64,000 nucleotides of DNA from Variovorax paradoxus (lineage in GTDB: Bacteria; Pseudomonadota; Gammaproteobacteria; Burkholderiales; Burkholderiaceae_C), in contig NZ_CP123990.1 of the NCBI RefSeq assembly GCF_029919115.1, positions 5,358,501-5,422,500 on the forward strand, written 5' to 3'. The translations under genes were made by a program, and so were the position numbers. The notes beneath the pieces were generated by a model. The model did not search any database. It worked only from the letters and a program-made list of their open reading frames with translations, and was not told the origin of the DNA. Positions 1 through 9,408 of this stretch are shown in pieces (the stretch's first letter is position 1; each line of letters starts with the position of its first letter).

Positions 1-1
1 T

Positions 2-814
2 GCGTCCGATGTGGCAGACGGCTTTTTTGAAATCACCCACAACGGGTTTGCACTGGTTGGCCTGGCCATTGTGTTTGCGGCTCTCGCCCTGGTGGCGCGG
101 CCCGATCTCCGCCAGACCGGCGAGGAGCAGCTCATGGGCTGGCTCCAGTCGCGCAAGCCCGCGCCCGAGCCCACCGACCTGGAGCCGACCGCGATTGTGC
201 GCACCACGGCCGCAAGCCCCGGCGACCTGCCCAAGCAGCAGGCCGCCGTGGCTTACTGGCTGAGCAAGAAGTACCGCGTTGCGGCCGAACCGCTGAGCGT
301 GCTGGTTGCAGAGGCGTACAACCTGGGCAAGCGCACCAAGCTCGACCCGACGCTGATCCTCGCCATCATGGCCGTGGAATCGAGCTTCAACCCGTTCGCC
401 CAGAGCCATGTGGGCGCGCAGGGCCTGATGCAGGTCATGACCCGCGTTCACGGCGACAAATACGAAAGCGCCGGCGGCACGCTCACCGCTTTCGACCCCG
501 TGACCAACATGCGCGTCGGCGTGAAGGTGCTGCAGGAATGCATCGCCCGCGCCGGCTCGCTCGAAGGCGGCCTGCGCTACTACGTGGGTGCAGCCAATCT
601 CGATGACGACGGTGGCTATGCCGGCAAGGTCCTGGCCGAGCACGAGCGGCTGCTGCAGGTGGCCAACGGCCGCAATCCGCCGACGATGGCAGCGCCCTCG
701 GCGCCCATCGTCCGGGCCCAGCCGATTCCCACGGCCGTGCCTCCCAAGCGGGAGCAAACCGCCGAGCCGGCAGCCGACCCTCAAAAAGTCGCACTGCTTT
801 CCGAGGTTTCCTGA
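2..814 (+). CDS. Lytic transglycosylase, SLT domain (5' end possibly outside window)
   Basis: Predicted membrane-anchored murein lytic transglycosylase. It would cleave the MurNAc-GlcNAc bond of peptidoglycan with 1,6-anhydro ring formation. A hydrophobic segment near the N-terminus (ALVGLAIVFAALALVAR) is a likely anchor. It is followed by a linker and then the SLT fold with the signature 'AVESSFNPFA' carrying the catalytic Glu, and 'GAQGLMQV'. The C-terminal 60 residues are Pro/Ala rich and probably disordered. The frame is open to the first bases of the window. An in-frame GTG lies at 11, but no ribosome site can be judged, so the gene may begin upstream. A 7-bp-stem hairpin (823-842) follows the stop codon. 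Family call firm, start unsure. Confidence 0.85.
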   Translation, partial: ASDVADGFFEITHNGFALVGLAIVFAALALVARPDLRQTGEEQLMGWLQSRKPAPEPTDLEPTAIVRTTAASPGDLPKQQAAVAYWLSKKYRVAAEPLSVLVAEAYNLGKRTKLDPTLILAIMAVESSFNPFAQSHVGAQGLMQVMTRVHGDKYESAGGTLTAFDPVTNMRVGVKVLQECIARAGSLEGGLRYYVGAANLDDDGGYAGKVLAEHERLLQVANGRNPPTMAAPSAPIVRAQPIPTAVPPKREQTAEPAADPQKVALLSEVS

Positions 815-861
815 GCCCCTTCCCCATGGCCGAGACCATGGGGTGAGCTACACTCCGTTCC

Positions 862-1023
862 GTACGCGACTGGCGATAGGCGCAGCACCTCCAAAGGTGC
901 CACGCGCTGACGTGGAATACCACTGGGAAGCGTGCCGCCTGGCATCCATACAGGCGTTCAGCCGTTCGCCTGGGCAGCCCTTGTTTGGTTGAAGAACAAG
1001 GACCTCGTCTTCAAAGGACTGCC
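862..1023 (+). promoter_or_regulatory. ZTP (pfl motif) riboswitch upstream of glyA
   Basis: The leader carries the conserved blocks of the ZTP/ZMP riboswitch in the right order. 'GACTGGCGA' (868-876) is followed by the hairpin GTGG-AATA-CCAC (912-923), 'TGGGAAGCG' (924-932), a hairpin with stem 936-941/951-956, and 'CGCCTGGGCA' (967-976). P1 pairs 862-867 with 930-935, including one G-U pair. GGCG 872-875 can pair with CGCC 967-970, as in the known pseudoknot. Downstream there is a 7-bp hairpin (979-985/995-1001), and GGCAG 973-977 could pair with CTGCC 1019-1023, enclosing the ribosome site AAAGGA (1013-1018). There is no U-tract, so control is more likely at translation. ZTP reports 10-formyl-tetrahydrofolate shortage, which fits glyA. 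Confidence 0.88.
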
Positions 1024-2268
1024 ATGTATCAACGCAACATCCTGGTCGAACAGACCGATCCCGAAATCTGGGCTGCCATCCAGGCCGAAAACGCCCGCCA
1101 AGAGCACCACATCGAGCTCATCGCGAGCGAAAACTACGCTTCGCCGGCCGTCATGGCCGCGCAGGGCTCGCAACTCACCAACAAGTACGCCGAAGGCTAC
1201 CCGGGCAAGCGCTACTACGGCGGCTGCGAGCATGTCGACGTGGCCGAGCAGCTGGCCATCGACCGCATCAAGCAAATTTTTGGCGCCGACGCCGCCAACG
1301 TTCAGCCGCATTGCGGCGCATCGGCCAACGAGGCCGTGATGCTGGCCTTTCTGAAGCCCGGCGACACCATCATGGGCATGAGCCTGGCCGAAGGCGGCCA
1401 CCTCACGCATGGCATGCCCCTCAACATGAGCGGCAAGTGGTTCAACGTGGTGAGCTACGGCCTGGATGCCAACGAAGCCATCGACTACGACGCGATGGAA
1501 CGCAAGGCGCACGAGCACATGCCCAAGCTCATCATCGCCGGCGCCTCGGCCTATTCGCTGCGCATCGATTTCGAACGCTTCGCCAAGGTGGCCAAGGACG
1601 TGGGCGCGATCTTCATGGTCGACATTGCCCATTACGCAGGCCTGGTGGCTGCGGGTGTGTACCCCAACCCCGTGCCGCATGCCGACGTGGTGACCTCCAC
1701 CACGCACAAGAGCCTGCGTGGCCCGCGCGGCGGCATCATCCTGATGAAGGCGCAGCACGAGAAGGCCATCAACAGCGCCATCTTCCCGGGCCTGCAAGGC
1801 GGCCCGCTGATGCACGTGATTGCCGCCAAGGCCGTCGCGTTCAAGGAAGCCATGACGCCCGAGTTCAAGGCCTACCAGCAGCAGGTGGTCAAGAACGCCC
1901 AGATCGTTGCCGACACCCTCACCGAGCGCGGGCTGCGCATCGTGAGCGGGCGCACCGAAAGCCACGTGATGCTGGTCGACCTGCGCTCCAAGGGCATTAC
2001 CGGCAAGGAAGCCGAAGCCGTGCTGGGCGCCGCCCACATGACGATCAACAAGAACGCGATCCCCAACGACCCTGAAAAGCCGATGGTGACCAGCGGCGTG
2101 CGCATCGGCACCCCCGCCATGACCACGCGCGGCTTCAAGGACGAAGAGGCCCGCATCACGGCAAACCTGGTGGCCGACGTGCTCGAGAACCCGCGCGACG
2201 CCGCCAACATCGATGCTGTGCGCGCCAAGGTGCACGCGCTCACGAGCCGCTTCCCTGTCTACCGCTGA
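1024..2268 (+). CDS. glyA: Serine hydroxymethyltransferase
   Basis: PLP enzyme that converts serine and tetrahydrofolate to glycine and 5,10-methylene-tetrahydrofolate, the main source of one-carbon units. At 414 residues it has the usual bacterial length. The PLP lysine is K229 in '[14 protein letters not shown]', and the N-terminal '[11 protein letters not shown]' and '[14 protein letters not shown]' blocks are intact. The ATG at 1024 is chosen because AAAGGA lies 5 bases upstream and the product then begins MYQRN as in relatives; an in-frame TTG at 985 falls inside the riboswitch leader and is rejected. nrdR follows after 21 bases, so the two genes probably share a transcript. Expression is probably set by the ZTP riboswitch in the leader. 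Confidence 0.98.
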   Translation: MYQRNILVEQTDPEIWAAIQAENARQEHHIELIASENYASPAVMAAQGSQLTNKYAEGYPGKRYYGGCEHVDVAEQLAIDRIKQIFGADAANVQPHCGASANEAVMLAFLKPGDTIMGMSLAEGGHLTHGMPLNMSGKWFNVVSYGLDANEAIDYDAMERKAHEHMPKLIIAGASAYSLRIDFERFAKVAKDVGAIFMVDIAHYAGLVAAGVYPNPVPHADVVTSTTHKSLRGPRGGIILMKAQHEKAINSAIFPGLQGGPLMHVIAAKAVAFKEAMTPEFKAYQQQVVKNAQIVADTLTERGLRIVSGRTESHVMLVDLRSKGITGKEAEAVLGAAHMTINKNAIPNDPEKPMVTSGVRIGTPAMTTRGFKDEEARITANLVADVLENPRDAANIDAVRAKVHALTSRFPVYR

Positions 2269-2289
2269 TCGTCCGCAAGACCTGGCCGC

Positions 2290-2733
2290 ATGAAATGCCC
2301 TTTTTGCGGTCATCTTGAAACGCAGGTCGTCGAGACCCGCGTTTCGGAAGACGCCGACTTCGTGCGCAGGCGCCGCCAATGCAGCGCCTGCGACAAGCGC
2401 TTTACGACCTATGAGCGGCCGGACGTCAACTTTCCGGTCGTCGTGAAGAAAGACGGCAGCCGCGCCGACTTCGACTCGACCAAGGTACGCGCCTCGATGA
2501 TGCTGGCGCTGCGCAAGCGGCCGGTGAGCATCGAGCAGATCGACAACGCCCTGCTGCGCATCGAGCAGAAGCTGCTGGCCAGCGGCCTGCGCGAAATCGA
2601 TTCGACCAAGGTCGGCGAGCTCGTCATGCGCGAGCTCAAGAAGCTGGACAAGGTCGCATACGTGCGCTTTGCCTCGGTGTACCGCAGCTTCGAGGACGTG
2701 GACGAGTTCAGGCAACTGCTGCGGGACATCTGA
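2290..2733 (+). CDS. nrdR: Transcriptional repressor NrdR
   Basis: Zinc-ribbon plus ATP-cone repressor of ribonucleotide reductase genes. It senses ATP/dATP and binds NrdR boxes. At 147 residues it is of normal length. The zinc ribbon is formed by CPFC near residue 3 and CSAC near residue 31, followed by 'KRFTTYERP', and the ATP-cone spans roughly residues 49-139. It lies 21 bases after glyA on the same strand, a pairing common in betaproteobacteria and consistent with a shared role in nucleotide and one-carbon supply. The gene after it is on the opposite strand and converges. Confidence 0.98.
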   Translation: MKCPFCGHLETQVVETRVSEDADFVRRRRQCSACDKRFTTYERPDVNFPVVVKKDGSRADFDSTKVRASMMLALRKRPVSIEQIDNALLRIEQKLLASGLREIDSTKVGELVMRELKKLDKVAYVRFASVYRSFEDVDEFRQLLRDI

Positions 2734-2767
2734 GCCTTGCTGCCGGGACAAGCCCCGGTCGCCCTGC

Positions 2768-3334
2768 TTACTTGCCGCCGCTGCCGCAAACGCCACTTCC
2801 GCAGTCGCCCCGCACGTCGGGGTTGCAGACCCTGGCACGGCCCGATGCCGACACCACGATTGAAGTTCTTCGGCCCGACTCGGCCTTCAGCGTGAGGCAC
2901 CCGGCGCCAAACCCGGAGCCGCCCGCCCGGCGCGAAAAGCCGTTGCTGTCATAGTCCAGCCCCCGCGCGAATCCGTCTCCCAGTTCCACGTCGATGCTCA
3001 CGCCGTTCGGAAGCTTTTCGAACTTGCGCAGTGTTGTCATTGCGCCTTCGGGCCCGGCCTGGACGGCCCAGCCGCTCGACCAGTTGCTTCCGTCCAGCGC
3101 ACCGACGTGGATTTTTTGCGAACGCTGGATGGCTTCGGTGCGGGCCAGGCTCAGCGCGGCGACAAAACCACTGGAAGCCGCGGCAAGCCGCTGGTTGAGC
3201 AGCAAGCTGCGAAAAGCAGGAACGCCCAGCGAACCGAGAATGGCCATGATGGCCACCACGGCAATCAACTCGACCAGCGTGAAGCCGCCCAGCAGCGCGG
3301 CCATGCCCGCCCCCAATCGGCGCCCGCGCCTCAT
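2768..3334 (-). CDS. fimT: GspH/FimT-family minor pseudopilin
   Basis: Type IV pilus minor pilin, probably part of the priming complex at the pilus tip. It has a class III prepilin signal: a short basic leader, then G^FTLVEL with Glu5, and a hydrophobic alpha-1 segment (AVVAIMAILGSLGVPAF). It is followed by a GspH-like domain of about 150 residues with several C-terminal cysteines (CLTL, CNPDVRGDCGSGVC) that may form disulfides. The ATG at 3334 overlaps the pilE stop (ATGA). The longer frame would need a CTG start. It is the last gene of the pilV-W-X-Y1-E-fimT operon. Processing by PilD, encoded elsewhere, is expected. Confidence 0.85.
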   Translation of the reverse strand: MRRGRRLGAGMAALLGGFTLVELIAVVAIMAILGSLGVPAFRSLLLNQRLAAASSGFVAALSLARTEAIQRSQKIHVGALDGSNWSSGWAVQAGPEGAMTTLRKFEKLPNGVSIDVELGDGFARGLDYDSNGFSRRAGGSGFGAGCLTLKAESGRRTSIVVSASGRARVCNPDVRGDCGSGVCGSGGK

Positions 3335-3765
3335 TGCCAGCACCCCGCCCCTGCCGTGCCGTTGCAGCCCCGGTCTCCCATGCTGTCGATCCAGATCGCC
3401 CCGACCTCGGCATCGGAGTAGCCCGGCTTGGGCGTTGCCGTCAGCCTGATGCAGCGGTCGATGGTGCCCTGCCCCTCGCAGTTGCTGCTTTCGACAAGAT
3501 ACTTGCCGGCCGCACCTCCCTCGCCGGATCCGCCTTCATAGCGCCTGTATTGCCCTGTCAGGGTGTACTGCCGCTCCTGCTGCTGCATCTGCTGCATCAG
3601 GGCCGAGCGGGCCTCGGCGCGCCAGCCCTTGCGCACAAAACCCAGGTATGACGGATAAGACGTTGCAGCCAGGATGGCGAGGATTGCGACCACCATCATG
3701 ACTTCGATCAGGGTGAAGCCGCGAATGCGAGTGGACCAGCCGCCCGCGAACCTGGCGGCCTTCAT
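3331..3765 (-). CDS. pilE: PilE-like minor type IV pilin
   Basis: Minor pilin of 144 residues. The prepilin cleavage motif is RG^FTLIEVMMVVAILAILAATSYPSY, split here by the cleavage after Gly and with Glu5 present. The C-terminal half carries cysteines in 'SSNCEGQGTIDRCIRL' and 'DRGCNGTAGAGCWQ' that can give the D-loop disulfides. The ATG at 3765 overlaps the pilY1 stop by four bases and has an AGGGAG site upstream. The name follows the PilE found after pilY1 in pilV-W-X-Y1-E operons. It is unlikely to be the major pilin, given its operon position and partners. Confidence 0.82.
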   Translation of the reverse strand: MKAARFAGGWSTRIRGFTLIEVMMVVAILAILAATSYPSYLGFVRKGWRAEARSALMQQMQQQERQYTLTGQYRRYEGGSGEGGAAGKYLVESSNCEGQGTIDRCIRLTATPKPGYSDAEVGAIWIDSMGDRGCNGTAGAGCWQ

Positions 3766-6700
3766 GGCTTCGCTCCCTGGAAGTCCATGACCTGGCGCCA
3801 ATTCAGGCGCCCGGCCACTTGCGAAACGTTGCCGCCCTCCACCGGCTGCACGGTGGAGATGCCGGTTCCAGGCGAACCGCCGCGCAAACCGACGTTGACC
3901 ACCGAGAGCTTCTTTGTTGCAGACCGGCGTCCGAACGCATCGGGTGAGGCATAGGCTGCTTCGCCGAGCTCAGCCAGCAATGGCGACGACAACGGACCCA
4001 CCGTCGAAGGTACGCAGGTCCCGCCCTTCGAAAGCCCTGTCATCGCGTTGACCGCGCAGCTGCGGCCGCCTGCGCTGGCGCCGCATGCATCGCCACCAGG
4101 GATCAATGTGTTGAAGAACAGATAACCATCGGCAAGCGTCAGCCGGGTTACTTGCCGCTCGCCCGATTCGAGCGATCCGGGAAGATCGAAATACCAGCCA
4201 CGGCGGCTTGCCGCACTGCCGTTGCCCGCGCCGTAGACGAAGGGCTCGCCCACAATGGCCGGCAACGCTCGTCCGGTAGCAGCGGCGGCGGTGCGCGGCT
4301 GAAGCTGGGTGCGAGTTTCGTGCGGCGGAATGGCGGTGCCGGAGTCGTACACGCCGTAGAGCGTTTGCACGGCACGGCTGGCGCTGCCGATGTCTTCTGC
4401 GCTTACGAATTTTCCGGTGCCGAACAGCACGATCGCGCCCCCGTTCGGCCCTGCTCCCACCTCGGGCGCCACGGTGATGGCTTGCCGCTTGGCATTCGCG
4501 CCGGGCGACATCGCGACCATGAGCGGCAACCCTTTCAAGCCGAGTGCGTTGTCCTCGTTCCACGGCGCGCGGCCGGTGAAGTCGAACTTCCAAAGGTTGC
4601 CTTGCGTGTCGCCGGCGTACAGCCAGCGCACCCATCCGTCCGCAGCCGCGTAGTCGCCCGGCGTGCCGAGGGCGTTCACCATGGTCTTGTCTGCCGGAAC
4701 CGGCAGCACGATCTTGTAATAGTTGACACCGCGCCTCCAGGCAGCGCCAGCGGCCTTGTCGAGCGAGAGCAGGAACAGCGCCCCGCGCCTGTCCGGATCG
4801 GCGTTGTTGAAGCCCGATGGAACCACGGCGAACCAGGCGTAGGCGGCAGCCTCGGTACGTGTTGCCGGGGCAATGCGGAACTTCATGATGCGCGGAGCCT
4901 GGAGCACGTGGCCCATGTCCTCGTCGTCGAGCCCCGTGAACTCCCACAGCGCCTTGTCAGCCGAAAACGCAGCGGGGTCCGAGACATCGAGTGCAAATAC
5001 GCCGGTTGCGCCAGCACCCATTCCGGAAACCAGCACGGTCTTCCAGGTGCCGTCGGCCATCCGCGCCTCTGCTGCGGCAGGCGACCCGTCGGCATAGGCC
5101 TGGTGCACGTAGCCGGGCGAGGTGTAGGCCCCGAGCTTTGCGAACACCGCGCGTGGAACATAGGCGAAGAGTTCGCTTCCGGTGGCGGCCGAAAACGCAT
5201 GCAGCATGCCGTCGTTCGCGCCGACATAGACGGCGGCTGAACGCGCTTTGTGTGTTTCGACAAATCGGGAGTAATCGTCGCCTTGCGCCTGGGAGCTCGG
5301 CGCGCCGACGAACAGCGGATTCGAATTGGCAACGTCTCCCATGACCGAGTCGCGCACGCGGAACACTCCGCCGGGCGCCGACAATTCCTTGCGCCGGTCA
5401 CCGCGCAAATATGCGAGCCGGTCGACACCCAGTGCATCGGATGCCGCGGGCACCGCGTAGGGCGTGGAGTTCAGATGGCTTCGCAGGACACTGTCGAGTG
5501 CGTCCCAACGAAAGGGCGTGCCGCTGCCGGCCGACGAAAGAGTGACGATGTTCCGGTTGGAAGGATCGCGTGCCGCAACTGGCGGCTGAGCCGATGCGCT
5601 GCCGGTCAACAAGGCCCCTGCGTCCCAGGCCGGCTCGTCGGCCTGGTGCACACCGCCCGAGGCCGCGTTGTAGGCCAGCGGATACGACAGCAGCGTGCCG
5701 GACCACCGGCGTCCGCTGAACCGCGCCAAATAAAGACTGCTCCCGCCCTGCGCAATGCGGTCCGACGAAATGGCAGCGTCCGCCGTGCGCCCTCCTGGCG
5801 GTGCCGCTGCCGACTCGAAGATCCGGTGGATTGCATCGACCAATTGCCGCGGCTCACCCGCCAGGAAATAGTTGGACGGCCTGGGCTGGCCGTCGTCGTC
5901 GATGCCTTCGGCCCATTCGGAATTGTCCGCCACGTCGGACTGGCCAATGCCGACCGAGGCTCTGAATGGGTTGCCGTCTGCGTTGCTGTCGGCAAAGCCT
6001 CCGTACTTCGAGGCGAGATAAAGGGCGCTGCCGCGCTGGGCTTGCCGGGTGGCCCCCTGCCCACCCGCATCCAGGTCGATGCCGAAGGTCTGGACCCGCA
6101 CGTCGGGATAGTCTGGACGAATCTTCTGCGTATTCGCCCAATAGGCCAGCCCGGCCATGCCGAACGAACCCTTGTCGGCGCCTGTTTCCGCACTTGCGAT
6201 GGTGCTTGCCGTCAGTTGCGCCCCGCCCTTGTAGTTGAAGGCTGGAAGGCCGCGGTTTCCGGTCGTTGCAAGACCGGCTTTTCCCGAAGGGTGGGCATAG
6301 GACAGCGACTCGCGGTTTTCGAACGCGCCCACCAGGCGGGTCCAGTAGGAAGTGTCCGGCTCGAACGACGCGTTGCTGAAGCTGCGGCCGCCGCCCGGCA
6401 GCCCGGGCAAGGAACGATCGCCGTGCGTTTCGAGATCTCCGATTGCCAGGATGTAGTTCTGGCGGCAGCTCGCACCCACGGGATCCCAAGCCTTGTGTCC
6501 GTCGGTGCGCCATTGCGCGGTGTCGTTGTAGACCGGCAGCCCGTCCTTTCTCGGGTCGTCGACGGCGCCTACACCCGCTATTGCGTCCCGCGTGGGCACT
6601 TTTCCTTGCAGGTAGCGAAGCGACTCGTAGTAGAGCTCGCCGGCAGGGTCAAACTTCTTGTAGGCGCCGGCGTGCCCGAACCGGTTCAGGTAGTTGACGA

Positions 6701-7727
6701 CGCCGCTGAACCGGCCGCCCTGCGCGCCGGAAACCGCATCGCGGAGGAAGATACCCGTCCTGGCCTCCCATTCGGTTTGCGGGTTGTCGGCCCTGTCGAG
6801 ACCGGTGTCCAGCTTTTTGGGTCCGGCGTATTTCATTGGCGCGCGCAACACGCCTCCATAGCGGGCAGGGTCGTTGTCGAGCAGATAGCCGAACACGGCA
6901 AAACGAAGCCGGTCCGCATAGCGCTGTATCTCGCCGACGGGCTTGAAATTGCCGCCTGGGTACTTGAGGCAAAGGCCGCCGCGCACCGCGGCTTCGGCCG
7001 CAGTGCAGACCTCGACCCGCGCGAAGTAGGGAGCGCTTGCCGCGCCGGGGCCGTATAGCTGGTCATTGCCGGGGCTGGCGCAGTTGCCGCTTGCGCTCGG
7101 TCCGACGAACATGCGGTCAGCGCAGTGGTTGAAGTGAAGCGTGCCCGCCGCGCGCAAGCCATTGCTGCTACCCGCCACCAGCGGCGTGAGCTTGTCCAGG
7201 TTGCCGGTCACGGCCTTGTCGGGGAAGTAGCTGCTGCGGTAGAAATCCTGCTGCAGCACCGTGCGTTGCAGCACGGTCCGGTCGGCTTCGTCCACCGCCC
7301 GGTCGCCGCCCGTCAATGCAAGCCTCAGCACGTCGATGGTGGACATGGCGGCCCAGTTCAACAGGTTGCCGCTCCATTGCTGTGCGCAAGCAATTTCGCC
7401 GGCTGCAAGTCGGGTTGCCGGGGCCATGCGCTTGAAGTAGCCATCGGCGGGGGCGTAGCCATAGCAGGCCATCGGATCCCAATAGCCCAGGTAGACCTTC
7501 TTCCAGTCGAAGCTGCCGCGATAGGCCGCACCGGTATTCGAGAACTCCAGGGCAAGGTCGATCACCAGGTTCGGGTCGACGCGCGAGGCCATGGAGGACA
7601 ACGGCTCGCTCGGGAGTTCTACGGCCGGCACCGCGCCACTCTCCGCTGCAAATACCGAGGTACCGATGCAGAGCACCCATGCGGCAACAGCTGACGCCCA
7701 CAGCACGCGGCTTTCAGTAAAACGCAT
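3762..7727 (-). CDS. pilY1: Type IV pilus tip adhesin/biogenesis protein PilY1
   Basis: Large secreted protein (1321 residues) with an N-terminal signal peptide ending near 'SVFAAES'. PilY1 primes pilus assembly with the minor pilins, sits at the tip and acts in adhesion and surface sensing. The N-terminal half is a variable region with von Willebrand-like features. The C-terminal half is the conserved PilY1 beta-propeller ('AVYVGANDGMLHAF', 'GMGAGATGVFALDVSDP', 'LYAGDTQGNLWKFDF'). An RGD tripeptide lies at residues 775-777. A D-x-N-x-D-G-N loop at residues 580-586 resembles a calcium-binding loop, though whether it binds calcium is not known. It lies between pilX and pilE, all in one orientation. 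Confidence 0.93.
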   Translation of the reverse strand: MRFTESRVLWASAVAAWVLCIGTSVFAAESGAVPAVELPSEPLSSMASRVDPNLVIDLALEFSNTGAAYRGSFDWKKVYLGYWDPMACYGYAPADGYFKRMAPATRLAAGEIACAQQWSGNLLNWAAMSTIDVLRLALTGGDRAVDEADRTVLQRTVLQQDFYRSSYFPDKAVTGNLDKLTPLVAGSSNGLRAAGTLHFNHCADRMFVGPSASGNCASPGNDQLYGPGAASAPYFARVEVCTAAEAAVRGGLCLKYPGGNFKPVGEIQRYADRLRFAVFGYLLDNDPARYGGVLRAPMKYAGPKKLDTGLDRADNPQTEWEARTGIFLRDAVSGAQGGRFSGVVNYLNRFGHAGAYKKFDPAGELYYESLRYLQGKVPTRDAIAGVGAVDDPRKDGLPVYNDTAQWRTDGHKAWDPVGASCRQNYILAIGDLETHGDRSLPGLPGGGRSFSNASFEPDTSYWTRLVGAFENRESLSYAHPSGKAGLATTGNRGLPAFNYKGGAQLTASTIASAETGADKGSFGMAGLAYWANTQKIRPDYPDVRVQTFGIDLDAGGQGATRQAQRGSALYLASKYGGFADSNADGNPFRASVGIGQSDVADNSEWAEGIDDDGQPRPSNYFLAGEPRQLVDAIHRIFESAAAPPGGRTADAAISSDRIAQGGSSLYLARFSGRRWSGTLLSYPLAYNAASGGVHQADEPAWDAGALLTGSASAQPPVAARDPSNRNIVTLSSAGSGTPFRWDALDSVLRSHLNSTPYAVPAASDALGVDRLAYLRGDRRKELSAPGGVFRVRDSVMGDVANSNPLFVGAPSSQAQGDDYSRFVETHKARSAAVYVGANDGMLHAFSAATGSELFAYVPRAVFAKLGAYTSPGYVHQAYADGSPAAAEARMADGTWKTVLVSGMGAGATGVFALDVSDPAAFSADKALWEFTGLDDEDMGHVLQAPRIMKFRIAPATRTEAAAYAWFAVVPSGFNNADPDRRGALFLLSLDKAAGAAWRRGVNYYKIVLPVPADKTMVNALGTPGDYAAADGWVRWLYAGDTQGNLWKFDFTGRAPWNEDNALGLKGLPLMVAMSPGANAKRQAITVAPEVGAGPNGGAIVLFGTGKFVSAEDIGSASRAVQTLYGVYDSGTAIPPHETRTQLQPRTAAAATGRALPAIVGEPFVYGAGNGSAASRRGWYFDLPGSLESGERQVTRLTLADGYLFFNTLIPGGDACGASAGGRSCAVNAMTGLSKGGTCVPSTVGPLSSPLLAELGEAAYASPDAFGRRSATKKLSVVNVGLRGGSPGTGISTVQPVEGGNVSQVAGRLNWRQVMDFQGAKP

Positions 7728-7758
7728 TCGGATTCCGTTTCAACAAGAAGAAGAAAAA

Positions 7759-8406
7759 TCAGGACGGGCAACCCGGGCTGGCGGCCGGCTTGTACAAGCT
7801 GGTTTGCAGCACGACCTGCGTTTCATCCCGCACGCCATAGCCGATGGCCGTGACGCGAAAGAGATGCGAAGCGTTTCGCGCGCCCGCGCTTTGCAACTGG
7901 CTGGACTGCCACCCGCCAAGGTTGCGAACCGCCTCCACGATGTAGCGCGGTGCACGCGCAGAGAGCGCGCCACCGCGAGCGCCTGCATTGGCCGTGGCGT
8001 AGGTATGGTTGGTGAAGGTGCCGTAGGCGACCGACGTGCGGCTTTCGGCCGCGAAATCGGCAGTGATCCAGACCGGTTTGGCGCCGTCCTCGGCCTGGGT
8101 GCACAGCCCTTGGTGAATGCCCGCGCCGCCGCATCCCGCAACGAAGGCAGAGACATCCCTGCTGTTGAAAAGGCACAGGCGCTGCGCGGCGGCCTGGTTC
8201 GGGCCGAGCACGTCGCGCTCGGCGTCGACGAGCGCGGCTTCGGCGGCCTGGAACGCGACTTCGGCGTCGCGGTCGTTGCGAGCGCTTCGCTCGCCCACCA
8301 GCGAAACCTGCGCCGCGCCGATACCCAGCACCATCGCAATGAGCAGCATCAGCAACACCACGATCAGCGAGAAGCCCCGTTGCGGTGAAGGGCGGGCCCG
8401 GTTCAT
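7759..8406 (-). CDS. pilX: Type IV pilus minor pilin PilX
   Basis: Minor pilin of 215 residues. The leader QRG^FSLIVVLLMLL has Val where other pilins have Glu5, which is the usual feature of PilX and the GspK group. The PilX N-domain 'GAAQVSLVGERSARNDRDAEVAFQAAEAAL' is recognisable in two parts (GERSARN and AFQAAEAAL). The ATG at 8406 overlaps the pilW stop (ATGA); longer readings upstream lie inside pilW and are rejected. It is expected to sit near the pilus tip and to work with PilV, PilW and PilY1 in starting pilus assembly. Confidence 0.88.
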   Translation of the reverse strand: MNRARPSPQRGFSLIVVLLMLLIAMVLGIGAAQVSLVGERSARNDRDAEVAFQAAEAALVDAERDVLGPNQAAAQRLCLFNSRDVSAFVAGCGGAGIHQGLCTQAEDGAKPVWITADFAAESRTSVAYGTFTNHTYATANAGARGGALSARAPRYIVEAVRNLGGWQSSQLQSAGARNASHLFRVTAIGYGVRDETQVVLQTSLYKPAASPGCPS

Positions 8407-9395
8407 GGCCCCGTTTCCTTCAGGACGTTGCGCAGCATGACCGTGAAGGTGGCGGTGCGCCTCAACCTCCCGTCCGCGGGCGGCATGAAGCTCACGCCAG
8501 GAAAGTCGGTGCCCAGGGGGTAGAGAAGTTCGCCCTGCGTTCGGGCCTCGCCAATGCCAGGACCACTGCGCGCAACCATGCCGATGCGAAGACCGACCAC
8601 CTTGCGCCATTCACCGTTGATGGCAGCGGTGGAGCCGGCCTGCGACTCCAGCTGCGCGGCATCGATCCAGCGTTCGGGCACGCCGTCGCCGTTTCCGTCG
8701 TAGGCGTAGGCGACCTTGAACACCTCGATGCCGCGCGCGAGCGGCTCGGACTTGAACGTGCCCTGCCCGTCGCTGCGGTACTTGCAGTAGAGCTCGGGTT
8801 CCCTGTCGGCGGCTTCCGCCACAAAGAAGAAGCTCCATGCTCGATCGGCGAGCGAAGGCTCGCCGTCCGCCGGGCCGGCTTGCGCGATGCCCATGCAATC
8901 GATCATGGTGCCGTCGGGTTCGGCCTCGCCGCCTCCCGCGCGGCTGCGCCCGAAAAACCGCACCCGCAGCGAGTCGCTCCCGTTCACGCCCCTGCTGTTG
9001 TGGCTGCCGTGGCTTTCGCCTGTGAGGCCGACCCGCGCATTGGTCGCACCGACGATGTCGAGGGCGAAAAGATCATCCGGCGCGGCCGTGAGGTTTGCGC
9101 TGCTGCCGATGGCCACGGTGCCGTCGGCGCCGGCATGGTCGGGCGCGTAGTCGGAATAGCCGGCTTGCCGCACCGCCACCCTCACGACGGACGCCGCGAA
9201 CCTCAGTGAATCTTCTACCGCCTGCGCTTGCGCATTGGCGGCAAAGAGCTGCCTGCTGCCAAGGAACGTGGCCGTGGCGGCAAGCACCACGACGAGCCCG
9301 ATGGCCGCCGCAATCATCAGCTCGACCAAGGTCATGCCGCGCTGGCGCGAATGCTGGTGCAAGGCCGGAAACCTTGGGAGGCCGGGTGCGTGCAT
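8403..9395 (-). CDS. pilW: Type IV pilus minor pilin PilW
   Basis: Minor pilin of 330 residues, the normal PilW length. The prepilin site is QRG^MTLVELMIAAAIGLVVV with Met1 and Glu5, followed by a long C-terminal domain with few cysteines (IDCMG, LYCKY). It lies second in the operon, 13 bases after pilV and overlapping pilX by four bases, so it is probably translationally coupled. Role: part of the minor pilin complex that initiates pilus assembly with PilV, PilX and PilY1. Confidence 0.88.
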   Translation of the reverse strand: MHAPGLPRFPALHQHSRQRGMTLVELMIAAAIGLVVVLAATATFLGSRQLFAANAQAQAVEDSLRFAASVVRVAVRQAGYSDYAPDHAGADGTVAIGSSANLTAAPDDLFALDIVGATNARVGLTGESHGSHNSRGVNGSDSLRVRFFGRSRAGGGEAEPDGTMIDCMGIAQAGPADGEPSLADRAWSFFFVAEAADREPELYCKYRSDGQGTFKSEPLARGIEVFKVAYAYDGNGDGVPERWIDAAQLESQAGSTAAINGEWRKVVGLRIGMVARSGPGIGEARTQGELLYPLGTDFPGVSFMPPADGRLRRTATFTVMLRNVLKETGP

Positions 9396-9408
9396 GTCCG
9401 CCGCTCGC

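Noticed and set aside
958..2838. 626-codon open frame antisense to glyA and nrdR
   Set aside because: Shadow of two genuine genes on the plus strand.
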